64,000 bases of DNA, taken from contig NC_049992.1 of NCBI RefSeq assembly GCF_000003815.2, positions 11,520,884-11,584,883 on the forward strand. Direction: 5' to 3'. The notes under the pieces were generated by a model, which saw only the letters and a list, made by a program, of their open reading frames with translations, had not been told where the DNA came from and did not search any database. The translations under genes and the position numbers were made by a program. This stretch comes from Branchiostoma floridae. Lineage: Eukaryota; Chordata; Leptocardii; Amphioxiformes; Branchiostomatidae. Shown here piece after piece: positions 50,085 through 62,360 of the stretch. Position 1 is the first letter of the stretch. The number at the start of each line of letters is the position of its first letter.

Positions 50085-51660
50085 TTTCAGGCCGACCGGT
50101 CATGCATATCATTTGATTTTTTTGTGCTATTTTGATATAGTGATGTAGGAATGTTTTAGAAAATGCAAATAGTGATTATAAGTCAGCTGTTAGCCTGCGG
50201 TCCTGTCAAAATTGTATCTAAATGAAACAGAAAAGCAACATTGCAATGAACTGTTGAATGAACATTACTGAAAGAGAATATCGTCATACAAGTCTTTTTT
50301 TTTATAGTATTATGTATTTGGTTTTCTTTGTATTTAGTTCAATTTTAGGCATTTATGATTGAATGGATACTATTTTGCAATTCGTTGACCTATGATCTGT
50401 GAAATATTTCAGTTGTATTTATTTTGAGTGTGATATTGTTATTTTGTATTGTTTTGTGTCGCTGATAATGATTCATTGCTTATGCTTATTTTGCAATGCA
50501 CTTATTTGTATTAGATTTTTGTAATATCTTTGTTCCTTTTTTCATCTTATAATCATCACATTTGTTTTATGATTAATGCCTGCAAAGTTTAAAGGAATAG
50601 ATAAATTAAAAATTGAACTAAATTATTTTAGGGGCCGGCTTTGTAGCTAGACAAACTTTCTTCTGCCGGCTCCACTCAGCAGATCTGATTATAATCAGAA
50701 AAGCCTTTTTGATTTATAGAGTGTGACTTGGTTAACCCAAGGAGCGGGAGGTTTTGCAATTGCCATGGTTTGAAATACAGGCATCTATGCTACATGAAGC
50801 TGTCTTCTCCACATGACGTATAGATGACGTATGGGGTCCTAGTCACGTGATTTGGTCATGTGACCATCTAGCCTGTCTTGATGGAGATCACCATGACGTC
50901 AGCTTTCCCCACGTCATCACCGCCTGTATAATCAAGACATATTGTTGTAAATATTGCACACTTTTTTTAAAGACTTTGCTCAGTGTAAAGACACAAACCA
51001 CTTCGGGGCACTAACGCTCACTGCATATATCATGTAACGTCCTTGCATACATGTAGCAGCATCTCTTCTCCTTTAAGTCCCGCTTAGGCAAGCTCGACTA
51101 ACTGACAATAGGCGAAGCACTAAGGCTGCTCGCTGCCCCATTTGGTCGGAATAGTTTGATCCATTCACACCAGGAAGGACCCCTCCTCTTTTCAGTAAGT
51201 GTGGCGGGTTCTTTTACGAGCTGGAGATATGGCTCTCTCCAAACACGAGACCTCCATAAGGACTCTAAACGATGTAACTGGTTGTAAACTGTATCAATAT
51301 CAATACGCAACTAGCCCTTGATACAACAAGTAATGCCTTTTGATACCATCTATCATTTGGCGCTTTATAGGTCATAAGAAGATATGATGGGCCATTGTTT
51401 ACCTGAGGAAAAGTAAAAAAAAAAAACGAAACAAATCTATGCTTTCCAGGTCATTTGAAAATATTGTAATCGTTTTCCCTCGGGGCAGCTTTAACAGGGG
51501 TGTTTGTTGGCCTTTCCGTATTACTTTAAGCATTACCGTGTCGTAGACCGAAGTAATTTGAAACCAAAACTATGAAAATTCCCGGGGAAGGGGGGGGGCG
51601 CTAATGGGCCTAGACCTGGGAGTGCGCGCAACTATACCAGCACCGTAGGGATACCGGGAG
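50085..51660. other. Spacer without recognised genes
   Basis: AT-rich sequence up to about 50.6 kb, then mixed. One open frame on the minus strand (51310-51098) has no recognisable motif or splice support and is not called. Confidence 0.4.
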
Positions 51661-51696
51661 CCCCCTGATGGTATGGTTACCAGGCTAGGAGCTGAC

Positions 51697-53666
51697 CTGT
51701 AGTCCAGTTGACGTGAGTTGACTTCCGTGAGAACAGGATGTGTGGCCGGCGCGGATCACGTTTCTCCCAGTTACACACGGTACCGCCTTCCCCCACCACC
51801 AGCCAACCCTCGTCTTTGGGACAGCCGCGATAGTTTCGGTTGATATAGAAACTCCTGAAAGATTTTTGATGGGACATTGAATTAAATAACAACTAATCGC
51901 CGTTACACGACCCAATTATCGGAGCCTGTCCGGAATTTTAACACAGAATCTGTAGATTCTGAGTGAAATGCCGTAACATCCATTGGCATAATACCGGTCG
52001 GTTTACTGCAATTTCTCAAGCAATGCTAATTTGGCAAATGATCAACGCATCATTTTCTCCAGTTACATGTTGCTGTTACAGCTTACCTTTGCCACTTCTT
52101 CTGTGTAAATTATTTTGTCTCTCTGGTCCTGCTAAAAACATAATATCGTAATTGGAACACACCGCGGAATTGCACGGAGAACGGGCGCGTGGTTGGAAGG
52201 GGGTGCACTATACCGGTCGAACGAAACACGGCACAATTAACTGCCGCTATGTACCTTTATTCATCCTCTGTTGTTCCTTTCTTTCCTGTTAGTAGTTGCA
52301 CAAAACAAAAATCTGCATGAGCATACAAAAAGTCATGAGAAAATGGGCGTATACTGACAAGAATTTTCATTTAATTTTGGTCCGTCACAACCGCTATGAC
52401 GTAAAACTTTACTGCTGGCCGTAGCATTAAAAATGGCGGGAAAATGGCGGCGTACGTTCAATTTGACCCATTCAGCCGTAGATCCGGGCTATTATGCAAC
52501 GGTTCCTCACACTTTTACACGAGTTGTAGGTCACCAAAAGAAATTCAAGATTGCTGTTGAATCATGCTCGTCTTGTGCCGTGAGCACATGTGATTATTAT
52601 CTACAAATCTGGCGATGAACGTGACAGTGTGTTTGTCCCACGACGAGCTCGCCTGCCCCGAAAATGACCTGAAAACTTTTGGCCTTGTTGTCTTCGAATG
52701 CATTGTTATCGATGCTTTGTAAATTATGTATTGGACACCTAGATGTCTGAAGTGTGCATACCTTAGAAATAACTATTGTTGCATGTGTAGATCTCTTTAA
52801 GTTCCACTATTTTTAATCGACCGGTATAAGGCTTATGACCGGTATTATGCCAATGCATGTTAACTACTAGGTCACCAGTATCGTGCTCAACATTTTCAAT
52901 AAGCTCTTTCACACTTCCGAGTCAGAATGTGTAGCAACAGGAATTGTGGGTAATCTGTCAAAGGTGAAGGTCCTTGACATGTAGACGATTGGCATAACAA
53001 GGTTCAGACGTGTTTTGTTGATATATCAGGGGCCTTCATCTTTGGCATATTACCCAGAGTTCCTGTCGCCACGCATGCGTAGTCGGAAGTATGTAAGAGC
53101 CTATTGCGTACCTTGGGGCTTTGGGATTCCTCACCTCTCCTGGGATCGAGAAGATGTTGGTTGTTTCCGTTTTCAGGTCGGTCCATGGGGACGAGATGAG
53201 TCTCTCCTTGGAGAACCAGTTCATCTTGTCGCTGCCTTTACCGTCAAAGATCAACTCGCGCACTTCGGTTCCCTGTCTGTACGAGTACAGAGACACCTTC
53301 ACCTGTAAAGCGATACAATGTCGTGATGTGCTCATATACCATTTTTACAGATCCTTTTGCATGCCGAGAAAAATGTAGAATACCGGATAAAACAGGTGGT
53401 ACTCTCTGTGACGATATTATAAAATGAGAAGAAAGGATATAAATAAAAGAATACTATATAGTCTATTCCTAATACAGCTAAACGCACCAGCTGAACGCCA
53501 AGGGTTTCCCACTCTTCGACCAGGGGACTTTTGAAGTGGGCAGCAGGGAAGAGCAGGGGGTCGGACCCGAAGTCTTTGGAGAAGCCAGCTGTCCAAACGT
53601 CTCTCGCTTTCTCACCTCCAACTCCGGGTAGGATTCGGAAGACAGGCTGCCAGTCGCAATGTTTGG
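51697..53666 (-). CDS. Secreted-type protein of unknown function, three exons (partial)
   Basis: Three minus-strand exons join in phase: 53666-53488, 53302-53112 and 51854-51697. The product reads HCDWQPVFRILPGVGGEKA ... FPAAHFKSPLVEEWETLG, then VKVSLYSY ... ELIFDGKGSDKMNWFSKERL ... SSPWTDL ... FSIPGE, then SFYINRNYRGCPKDEGWLVV ... CNWEKRDPRRPHILFSRKS. All three belong to one recurring extracellular-type module (Cys-Trp pairs, F-Y-I-N-x-N-Y-x-G-C-P-x-D-x-G-W-L) that I associate from memory with invertebrate secreted proteins such as coral skeletal organic matrix proteins; the name is uncertain. The 5' end is probably in or beyond the N gap at 53952-54766. The 3' end is unclear: either the donor ACAG|GTCAGC at 51697 leads to a further exon not found, or the frame runs on to a stop six codons later. 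Confidence 0.7.
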
Positions 53667-53951
53667 CTGAAAAGTAACGGAAACCCTTGGTTTGATAGAA
53701 ACTTCAAACATTGCACCTAACCTAACAAAATTTTACGTTTTGGTCACAATTGCAACAAGAATGGTGTTAAAAACACCCTGGCGACGCTGGGTCTAATGGA
53801 TTTGTGAGTCTCTATATGAAAAGGATGTTTATTAGCTAGCCATGCTCACAACACAGTCTTGCACGCACACATTTCCATGCAATGATTCCATCTTGGGAGA
53901 AGCCTCGCAAACATTTTATCAACTCTGCAGAAAAAGTTAAGCTTGCCTCAT

Positions 53952-54766
53952 NNNNNNNNNNNNNNNNNNNNNNNNNNNNNNNNNNNNNNNNNNNNNNNNN
54001 NNNNNNNNNNNNNNNNNNNNNNNNNNNNNNNNNNNNNNNNNNNNNNNNNNNNNNNNNNNNNNNNNNNNNNNNNNNNNNNNNNNNNNNNNNNNNNNNNNNN
54101 NNNNNNNNNNNNNNNNNNNNNNNNNNNNNNNNNNNNNNNNNNNNNNNNNNNNNNNNNNNNNNNNNNNNNNNNNNNNNNNNNNNNNNNNNNNNNNNNNNNN
54201 NNNNNNNNNNNNNNNNNNNNNNNNNNNNNNNNNNNNNNNNNNNNNNNNNNNNNNNNNNNNNNNNNNNNNNNNNNNNNNNNNNNNNNNNNNNNNNNNNNNN
54301 NNNNNNNNNNNNNNNNNNNNNNNNNNNNNNNNNNNNNNNNNNNNNNNNNNNNNNNNNNNNNNNNNNNNNNNNNNNNNNNNNNNNNNNNNNNNNNNNNNNN
54401 NNNNNNNNNNNNNNNNNNNNNNNNNNNNNNNNNNNNNNNNNNNNNNNNNNNNNNNNNNNNNNNNNNNNNNNNNNNNNNNNNNNNNNNNNNNNNNNNNNNN
54501 NNNNNNNNNNNNNNNNNNNNNNNNNNNNNNNNNNNNNNNNNNNNNNNNNNNNNNNNNNNNNNNNNNNNNNNNNNNNNNNNNNNNNNNNNNNNNNNNNNNN
54601 NNNNNNNNNNNNNNNNNNNNNNNNNNNNNNNNNNNNNNNNNNNNNNNNNNNNNNNNNNNNNNNNNNNNNNNNNNNNNNNNNNNNNNNNNNNNNNNNNNNN
54701 NNNNNNNNNNNNNNNNNNNNNNNNNNNNNNNNNNNNNNNNNNNNNNNNNNNNNNNNNNNNNNNNNN
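53952..54766. other. Assembly gap, 815 N
   Basis: May hold upstream exons of the secreted-type gene on the minus strand. Open frames reported across it would be artefacts of N. Confidence 0.9.
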
Positions 54767-55298
54767 ACCTACATATTTTTTCTTAAGTTACAAGATCTAT
54801 CTTAGACTTATGAATCTTGACCAAAGCATGGCCAGAACACTAGATATCAAAACCGAAAGTTCACTGCAGTACGCTAGAAAACCGATAGGCGGAACCATTT
54901 TAGAACTTGACTTTTATGTTCACGACCCTACCCACATTCAAGATTCAACAGAATCCATACTTTGCGAGTTATGCAGGCTACAAACAGACACACGTGGAGA
55001 TAAACGGCACCGAACACATAACCTTTAATGGACAAAGTTACGTTTTAACGTATTACGCTTGGGTTCTGTATTCAGTGCAAAGCTTTGTTGAGACTCCCCC
55101 ACTCCAAAAGAGATATCTAAATAATACAAATTCCAACTACTACCATGATACTATCTCCGCCGGACCAAACCTCTGCTTGGAGAATATGTGTCACGATGGT
55201 CTAAATAGGCCCTGAAAATCCTATCTTGAAAGCCATGTCAATCAATGCCAATCATCCATTTCACTAATGGCAACGGTAGCTGATTGGTTCTCACCTTT

Positions 55299-56215
55299 GA
55301 GGGCGGAAACTTGAAATGTTTTTGTTTCACCTAGACGAGCTGAGTCTTTCCCGCGAACTTACCCTTTCAAATGCACGCCTGTCTCCGCCCCAATTGTTCC
55401 CCTGTTTGCACAGTAAACAATACCCAAGCTTTCATTCCTACGATGACGCATCTTTAATACTGACACAGCCCTCTCAGTCCCTTCTTTGCTATATTCTCGT
55501 CGGTTTCGAGACGACTCGGCACCTGAGACAACTCGGCCCTAGTCGGCACCATACTTACTCGGCACATAACTTTTATATTTTGCACTCGAAGAATGATAAT
55601 CCTATCATTCNNNNNNNNNNNNNNNNNNNNNNNNNNNNNNNNNNNNNNNNNNNNNNNNNNNNNNNNNNNNNNNNNNNNNNNNNNNNNNNNNNNNNNNNNN
55701 NNNNNNNNNNNNNNNNNNNNNNNNNNNNNNNNNNNNNNNNNNNNNNNNNNNNNNNNNNNNNNNNNNNNNNNNNNNNNNNNNNNNNNNNNNNNNNNNNNNN
55801 NNNNNNNNNNNNNNNNNNNNNNNNNNNNNNNNNNNNNNNNNNNNNNNNNNNNNNNNNNNNNNNNNNNNNNNNNNNNNNNNNNNNNNNNNNNNNNNNNNNN
55901 NNNNNNNNNNNNNNNNNNNNNNNNNNNNNNNNNNNNNNNNNNNNNNNNNNNNNNNNNNNNNNNNNNNNNNNNNNNNNNNNNNNNNNNNNNNNNNNNNNNN
56001 NNNNNNNNNCTTAGAGGGCGGAACTTGAAATGTTTTTGTTTCCCTAGACGAGCTGAATTTTTCCCGCGAACTTACCCTTTCAAATGCACGCCTGTCTCCG
56101 CCCCAATTGTTCCCCTGTTTGCACAGTAAACAATACCCAAGCTTTCATTCCTACGATGACGCATCTTTAATACTGACACAGCCCTCTCAGTCCCTTCTTT
56201 GCTATATTCTCGTCT
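55299..56215. repeat. ~200-bp direct repeat on both sides of an N gap
   Basis: gagggcggaaacttgaaatg at 55299 and gagggcggaacttgaaatg at 56015 begin nearly identical stretches of about 200 bp (through caaatgcacgcctgtctccg, ctttcattcctacgatgacg, ctttgctatattctcgtc). A 399-N gap (55611-56009) separates them. Either a tandem duplication or a haplotype overlap that was not merged. Confidence 0.8.
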
Positions 56216-56219
56216 ATTC

Positions 56220-57510
56220 TGTCACCAATATTTATAAAATACCGAAGCTAAGGTGCAAGGAAATATCAGTTTCCGACATTCCCCCGGGGCATTCCCCGCG
56301 CGGGGCCGGTGACGCGCGGAACCCGTCGCCATTTCCGTTCTTTCCTACGTACATTATATCTGCGCTAGACACACACAAATTTAACCGGCAGAGTACGGAT
56401 AGTTCGTCGATGAAGTCGACTTTCTATATGTGTATAATTTGTTTTCAAAACACATCCATGAAAGCAACGTCAACACTGACCGCCTTGCTACATATTTCCG
56501 CCCTTGATTGAGAACTTGACTCTGGCCCTGTCCTGTTCTATCAATAATCGACAACGCCTCGGAAATATCAACCCTCGCTTTCCGATTTAATAAGGTATTC
56601 TTTCCAATAACTCATTACAGCTATGTATTTCTCCATTCTAATGGACTACAGTTCCTGATTCAATACGACCGGTAACAAACTCTGCACAAGCCGCTGTTTG
56701 ATGCGTCGGCATGTGTTCGACTAGCTCTGGCGTCCTTGATAGGAAAATTGAAATTGAAAAAAAAGCCACATCTATGTAAATAAAAACGCAACTTGTAATG
56801 AAGCACACAATGTAAAGCAAAGTCTGGGGAAGAAGGGGGAATTGACGAGGAAGCTGGATTAGATCGGTCGGTCGGCCCTCCAGTTTGTTTACAAACCGAC
56901 GCCTGGCGATGTTTGAATCAATGTGTTGAAAAAAAGAATATATATCGGCTTTTAATACGTAGTAAACTTTTGGTGTCCTTCTGCTTGAAACTGAAACATT
57001 ACACAAAAGATTTGAATTTTACTAAAACACACAGAAGTAATTTAGTTGGTGAAGGAGGGGTTAAAGAGAGTGTTGTTGTTGTTTGCAGCCCGGGATCCTT
57101 GTCTTACAACCGACGCCATTTTTTCCGTTTGTCATAGATCTGCGAATCTTCATTCGTATTGTCGTTATTCTCCCCAAATGTGAATGTCACTAGCTGAGCA
57201 AGTAAAACACTCAAAGTGGTAATCGTGACTCGTACAAGTACTAGTAACAAAGATCAAGTCAACCTAACTATAAAATGTATATGCGAAAGCCCACTCATTC
57301 ACTTCTTGCAGATTGTTTGTGTTTTCTTTTATAAATTTGGGGCATCAAAAACTCCTCATTTTGGGATCATAAATCCATGCAGCTCCCCACCTATGTAATA
57401 TCTGCTGCGCTATTATTAAAACCGTGGCAGTGACTAGACACCCTTTTACCCATGATCAGCATAGAAAACTTAGTTTCTACGTGTTGTCGGGCGTGTACGC
57501 CGGGGGTTGA
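56220..57510. other. Spacer without recognised genes
   Basis: No exon, RNA gene or clear repeat seen. Confidence 0.4.
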
Positions 57511-57511
57511 A

Positions 57512-57865
57512 GTCTGAAATCATTACTGCTTTCGTTGGGTGTTTGGTCAACGTTGCGATATCAAAATTCCGCCGTTACCTATTTATACAATCAAGGATAA
57601 AACCTCATTGTTACAAATGTGGCCTTACAAGAGGGTGATAGAATGCCTCGCGGGAGGTATTCATTCACACCATGTCGTATAACAGTTCTCTCGAAGGCGA
57701 TTAATCTATATGCAAAACAAATGGCCTTCTGATGTTAGGCCGACAAAAGATCTCTCAACGTTATGACACCGGCCTTCTGGACAACTGTGAGAGTTGAGTA
57801 GAAACAAAACTCCTGGCTCCCGGGATTCGAATCCCGGCCGCCAGATTACAAAACAAGCGTTTATA
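57512..57865. mobile_element. Deleted copy of a repeated element with SINE-like end
   Basis: 57512 to about 57770 is nearly identical to 59187-59446 (gtctgaaatcatta ... ttatgacaccgg). It is then fused directly to sequence matching 59907 onward (ccttctggacaactgtgaga), skipping about 460 bp present in the other copy. It includes a T-arm-like cccgggattcgaatcccggc but has lost the A-box region, which is replaced by tttatataaacccatag. Confidence 0.75.
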
Positions 57866-58361
57866 TAAACCCATAGGCCGAAAAGGTCTTTCTACTACAA
57901 TGTCGCTGTTGGCCCGGTCAAAAGGCGGGAAAAACTTAACACCCCGTTCAAGAAGATGTATACTAAAGACCAATTATTTGCTCTGTGTGTATGTCTTCCT
58001 TTCTTGTATCGACAATAAATTGATGTATCACTCAGGTAGGAAACGAGTTATCTGCTTTTTAACCTTTCTTTAATACGTTCGTCTGATTTAATAGGGTATT
58101 TTGAAAGCAGTGTATAAGGGTCACTTTTATACTACGCATCCTCTCTGTAAGTGATTTTTGCTGTTTCTTGACATGACCACCATCAATGCGTTACCTTGAC
58201 AAATATTCAGCAATGTGTATCAGTGTGTAGACATGAATACCCCGCCGTGCCTTGGGCGGGGCAAATTCCCCTGACAACGCGGACAAAAGCATAGCAACCG
58301 TACCACCGTGTGTCACGAGATAACATCGTGAGGACCAGGTCGCCTCTGTAATTATAACCAT

Positions 58362-58425
58362 ATGGACAGGGGTCGGGTTGGCCTGGCCGTGTGTCGGGTT
58401 GGCCTGGCCGTGTGCCGTGGCAGTC
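58362..58425. repeat. Short tandem repeat of about 22-23 bp
   Basis: gtcgggttggcctggccgtg occurs twice in a row with a third partial unit, next to the 58552-58864 N gap. Confidence 0.6.
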
Positions 58426-59186
58426 AAGACAGAACACGACGCGAGAGAGGACGTGGATGTTTACAGAGTAATGTACAGCGTAGAGTACAGAGGGCTGGGA
58501 AACAGAATGAAGTTGATCAGTTTAACAAGTATATGGCTGTCACCCGTACATNNNNNNNNNNNNNNNNNNNNNNNNNNNNNNNNNNNNNNNNNNNNNNNNN
58601 NNNNNNNNNNNNNNNNNNNNNNNNNNNNNNNNNNNNNNNNNNNNNNNNNNNNNNNNNNNNNNNNNNNNNNNNNNNNNNNNNNNNNNNNNNNNNNNNNNNN
58701 NNNNNNNNNNNNNNNNNNNNNNNNNNNNNNNNNNNNNNNNNNNNNNNNNNNNNNNNNNNNNNNNNNNNNNNNNNNNNNNNNNNNNNNNNNNNNNNNNNNN
58801 NNNNNNNNNNNNNNNNNNNNNNNNNNNNNNNNNNNNNNNNNNNNNNNNNNNNNNNNNNNNNNNNTTGGTGGAAATTATTGGTGGACCGTGTTGTGGATAC
58901 CGGTATCGTCCTGTACTGTACTTTATTGTAGTCTTAAATTTGTCGACACTTAGTTATGTGATTGTGACCCGGAGGTCTGAATCGGGCAGCGATCCACCAT
59001 TTTGAAAACAGGTTTGGGTTACGTAACGTTAGCGTTACCTTTTTTGTACTACCATAGTTTATGCTCAAGTTCTTGTTTCTATATCTGTTCACTGCGTAAA
59101 CGGTTGTGTATTTTTCTTCTTGCCACATGTCTTCTTTGGATTGTTTTGTGACCTATGCAGTGAGCGAGAAATCCGCATAGTGAAAT

Positions 59187-60030
59187 GTCTGAAATCATTA
59201 CGGCTTTCGTTGGGTGTTTGGTCAACGTTGCGATATCGAAATTCCCCCGTTACCTATTTATATATCAATGATAAAGCCTCCTTGTTATAAATGTGGCTAA
59301 CAAGAGGGTGGTAGAAATGCCTCGCGGGAGATGTTCATTCACACTATGTCGTATAACAGTTCTCTCGAAGGCGATTAATCTATATGCAAAACAAATGACC
59401 TTCTGATGTTAGGCCGACAAAAGATCTCTCAACGTTATAACACCGGTATTTCCCTTTGATACCGATATGTGATGTGTCGAGTGATTGCATACCAAAAGAA
59501 GGTCTCACTATAGCCGCCCAAGACCATGCAGTGACGAATTGTTTTAGCGAATTAATACAATAGAGAGATGCCAGCCAGTCTATACATATTCTGAATACTG
59601 GATGTGATTTAGTTTTCTTCTGATATAACGGCAACTGGGAAATACAGACGGGATCCCGTTCTTGTATACGAGAACGTCTGACACGTCTGTTCTGTGAGGT
59701 ACCCTCTGCTATACAGCAATGTTTGATGAAAAAACGCCTCAGGAGCTTTCCAAACTTGTCAGGTGACAGTTCGCTCGAGGTCCCGCTTGTTTGTTCCAGC
59801 TTTTGTTTCAGTTAGATTTCATGAAGGAAATACACAGCTGGTTGAAGAGAGCAACTCAATGGTGCAAATCTCTAACCATTCTCGTCATATTTGGTCAGTG
59901 CCTTCTCCTTCTGGACAACTGTGAGAGTCGAGTAGAAACAAAACTCCTGGCTCCCAGTCCGGGATTCGAATCCGGGCCGCCAGATTACAAAACAAGCGCT
60001 AACCGCTACGCCGAAAAGGTCCGGGCCATC
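59187..60030. mobile_element. Longer copy of the repeated element, with tRNA-derived SINE at its end
   Basis: Undeleted partner of 57512-57865. Its 3' part, read on the minus strand from about 60022, has an A-box-like GGCGTAGCGGTTAGCGCTTG and, about 35 nt on, a B box in GGCCCGGATTCGAATCCCGG, the spacing of a tRNA promoter. The rest does not fold as a tRNA, so this is a tRNA-derived SINE or a SINE inserted in a larger element. Confidence 0.7.
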
Positions 60031-60080
60031 GGGCGTTTGGCGTGGAGCTGGTCAGATTGGCGAAGTTGAACTCAACTGCC

Positions 60081-60135
60081 GGACCGATTTTCACGGCCCT
60101 TCTATGGGAGTCGGTCCGGTCGTGAGAATCGGTCC
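60081..60135. repeat. Inverted repeat, 15-bp stems
   Basis: GGACCGATTTTCACG and CGTGAGAATCGGTCC (one mismatch) flank a short loop that itself contains gtcggtccgg, giving a potential hairpin or a small palindromic element. Confidence 0.6.
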
Positions 60136-60987
60136 TCCCTCACAGTCTTCCAAATGGAGTAAGAGTCTATGTGATGACAATGACTTTTATTAACTCGGAA
60201 ATGTCTACATGTACTTGAGTCATGACAGTCAGTTTCAGAAGTGGCTGCGGAAATATAAATATACATATAAAAGTATCACAAATCTAGTCTAACACAGAAG
60301 TTCGGCTTCTTCTCGCTTCTTGTGTAGGATAACGTGAAAATGTAGGATTAACTCGGACATAAACATTGTTTTAACATTCAAGTTTTTGCAGTAGTGGGAT
60401 TGACAGAAGTTGTGGTGTTATGATTTCTTTAGAAGTGCTGAAAATACTTATTTACTCAATCTTATTAAGTCTTTTGAATTATGTCTACATATCTCCTATG
60501 TCCCATGAGTCCCATGAGCTACCATAGTTAGGTTGCCCCATCTTATGGAGTATTTTGAATTATGTCTACCCCACTCTTANNNNNNNNNNNNNNNNNNNNN
60601 NNNNNNNNNNNNNNNNNNNNNNNNNNNNNNNNNNNNNNNNNNNNNNNNNNNNNNNNNNNNNNNNNNNNNNNNNNNNNNNATAGGGAGTTGAGATTGAATG
60701 AATACAATTATTATACAATGTGATACTACTAATAATTAAACATCATATCTACAAGCTATGTACAGGCAGCACAGCTATGAATAATGTCTCTTGAATGCAG
60801 GCAGAGTCTCATAAGTCTGACATCCGTGCTATATGCTAGCCCACATTCATAAGGATTTTAATTTTATTCTTTCTACTTTTGTAGTTGTCTACATTGTACT
60901 GTGCGGATATTCTGGCCTTTCCAAATATACTCTCCAGTTGAATATTCCAGTAACGGTCAGCTGTTCCCTCTTCGTCCCTATCCACAG

Positions 60988-61096
60988 TTACAGTGCCGCA
61001 GGGGTACGTACTTGACGATTACGTCAGACGATGGCGGTTCCAGTAGGTCAATGTTCGAAGCAGCTGCGGGTAAACGTCTTTCGGTATGTCGTCAAG
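60988..61096 (+). other. Unassigned exon-like segment
   Basis: A strong polypyrimidine acceptor (gttccctcttcgtccctatccacag, given here as its last bases tccctatccacag) and a consensus donor GTCAAG|GTAAGTAAG bound 109 nt. Only one frame is open through it (L-Q-C-R-R-G-T-Y ... S-V-C-R-Q), 36 codons. No family recognised. Confidence 0.35.
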
Positions 61097-61652
61097 GTAA
61101 GTAAGCACGATGTTCCAATGCGTCGAGTTACCAGAGTTCAACTTAGCACAACTTTAGGCAACTAAGTCAAAATCTGTACACTGCATTTCAGCTAACAAGG
61201 CATAGATAAGCTTACCTGACTCATGAATGCCGAAGTTCCAATTTCTACAATGTTTTCTGGTTGTTACGAATTGACAAGAAAGAGAAGAGAATTGTTCTTG
61301 TACTTCAATTTTAACCTTTGTTCTTTGCGTGCGTTCTCCCTACGTACAGCAGCTCCTGAGATGAACATTAGCTAACTGTGACGACCATCCATGTGGTGAC
61401 TTAGTCCATGTAGAACACCAACAGACGTGCAGCGATAGTAGCAAATTTATGAGGGTGACTTTATAATAATCCATTATTGCTAGCATCACTATTATTATAG
61501 TATATAAAACGGGTAAAACTGTGTTCTCTCGTGATCTAACGCACAGGCCAACCTACCGGACAAGAGCGACGACGACGAGGTGTTCCTGACAGACATATAT
61601 TATGTCCATCAGAACGACACATTCCCACCACACCCAACATAGAGACTCTTAC

Positions 61653-61797
61653 CGCCACAAGGGAAGTAGGTCGAGTCCCTTCACGAAAAGTGGCCATCGC
61701 TGAGAGGAGCCAGAATATACGTTTGTGCGGCTTGAACATTCTTAACAGAAGGGAGCCACACAACATCCAGAACAGCGCCATCGACAGAAGGAAGGCA
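61653..61797 (-). other. Unassigned exon-like segment, hydrophobic
   Basis: Acceptor ACTTCCCTCACAG and donor GTGGCG|GTAAGAG bound 145 nt with one open frame: AFLLSMALFWMLCGSLLLRM then FKPHKRIFWLLSAMAT, one membrane-spanning segment and the start of a second. It looks like an internal exon of a multi-pass membrane protein. Family not recognised; no partner exons found. Confidence 0.4.
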
Positions 61798-62360
61798 CTG
61801 TGAGGGAAGTAGAGGCCAGTAGCAGAGCCAAGACGTACAGCCGATAGTTGTGATCATACTTGTCCATGTATAGAAAACCTGACATGACACCAGTTATAGA
61901 ATTCACGGATTGACTGACTGTTTATATCACGAATATGTATTTTAGTGTATACATTGTAGTAGTTGATTTTACATGTATATGAATGGACCGTAGATGAAAT
62001 AGCCGTTGTTTTGTGGTTTGACAAGACCTGTCTGTTTGATACGCCAAAATGTGACCACGAGATATAATGTATTTGTATGACAGATAGTCAGAGAGTAAAG
62101 ATCAGAAGAGAAATTAAGATCCTCAGCTAAGACCGAGGTTAGCGAGGTCAGCATTACTAGTATATAGTAACGTCAAACCACCTTAACAGTCTCCCGTGCC
62201 CAGTGTACGGAAAACCTTGTCTCTGCGTCCTTCCTTTATTATAGCTGTGCTAGTCTTCAAAGCAGAATCTAAACAACTTGAACCCATTGGTTTCATGGCT
62301 TGTTTGAAACGATGTGACTTATTAATTTTTCAAAATCAGGCTTTACGTAATCTGTATCTA

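Noticed and set aside
52100-52145. Possible minus-strand 42-nt exon between the secreted-type exons
   Set aside because: Splice signals look fair, but inserting it in the phase of its neighbours gives a stop codon.
52380-52620. Possible gene start with two aaaatggcgg motifs
   Set aside because: The 61-codon frame has no recognisable motif, no donor was identified and no downstream exon fits; the motifs may only be YY1-type sites.
53882-56129. Long open frames across N runs
   Set aside because: Openness is due to undetermined bases; the real flanking sequence has no recognisable protein.
57805-57845. A tRNA gene suggested by a perfect T-arm-like stem
   Set aside because: No acceptor stem, D arm or anticodon arm in the right place; the longer copy at 59.9 kb shows it is a tRNA-derived repeat.
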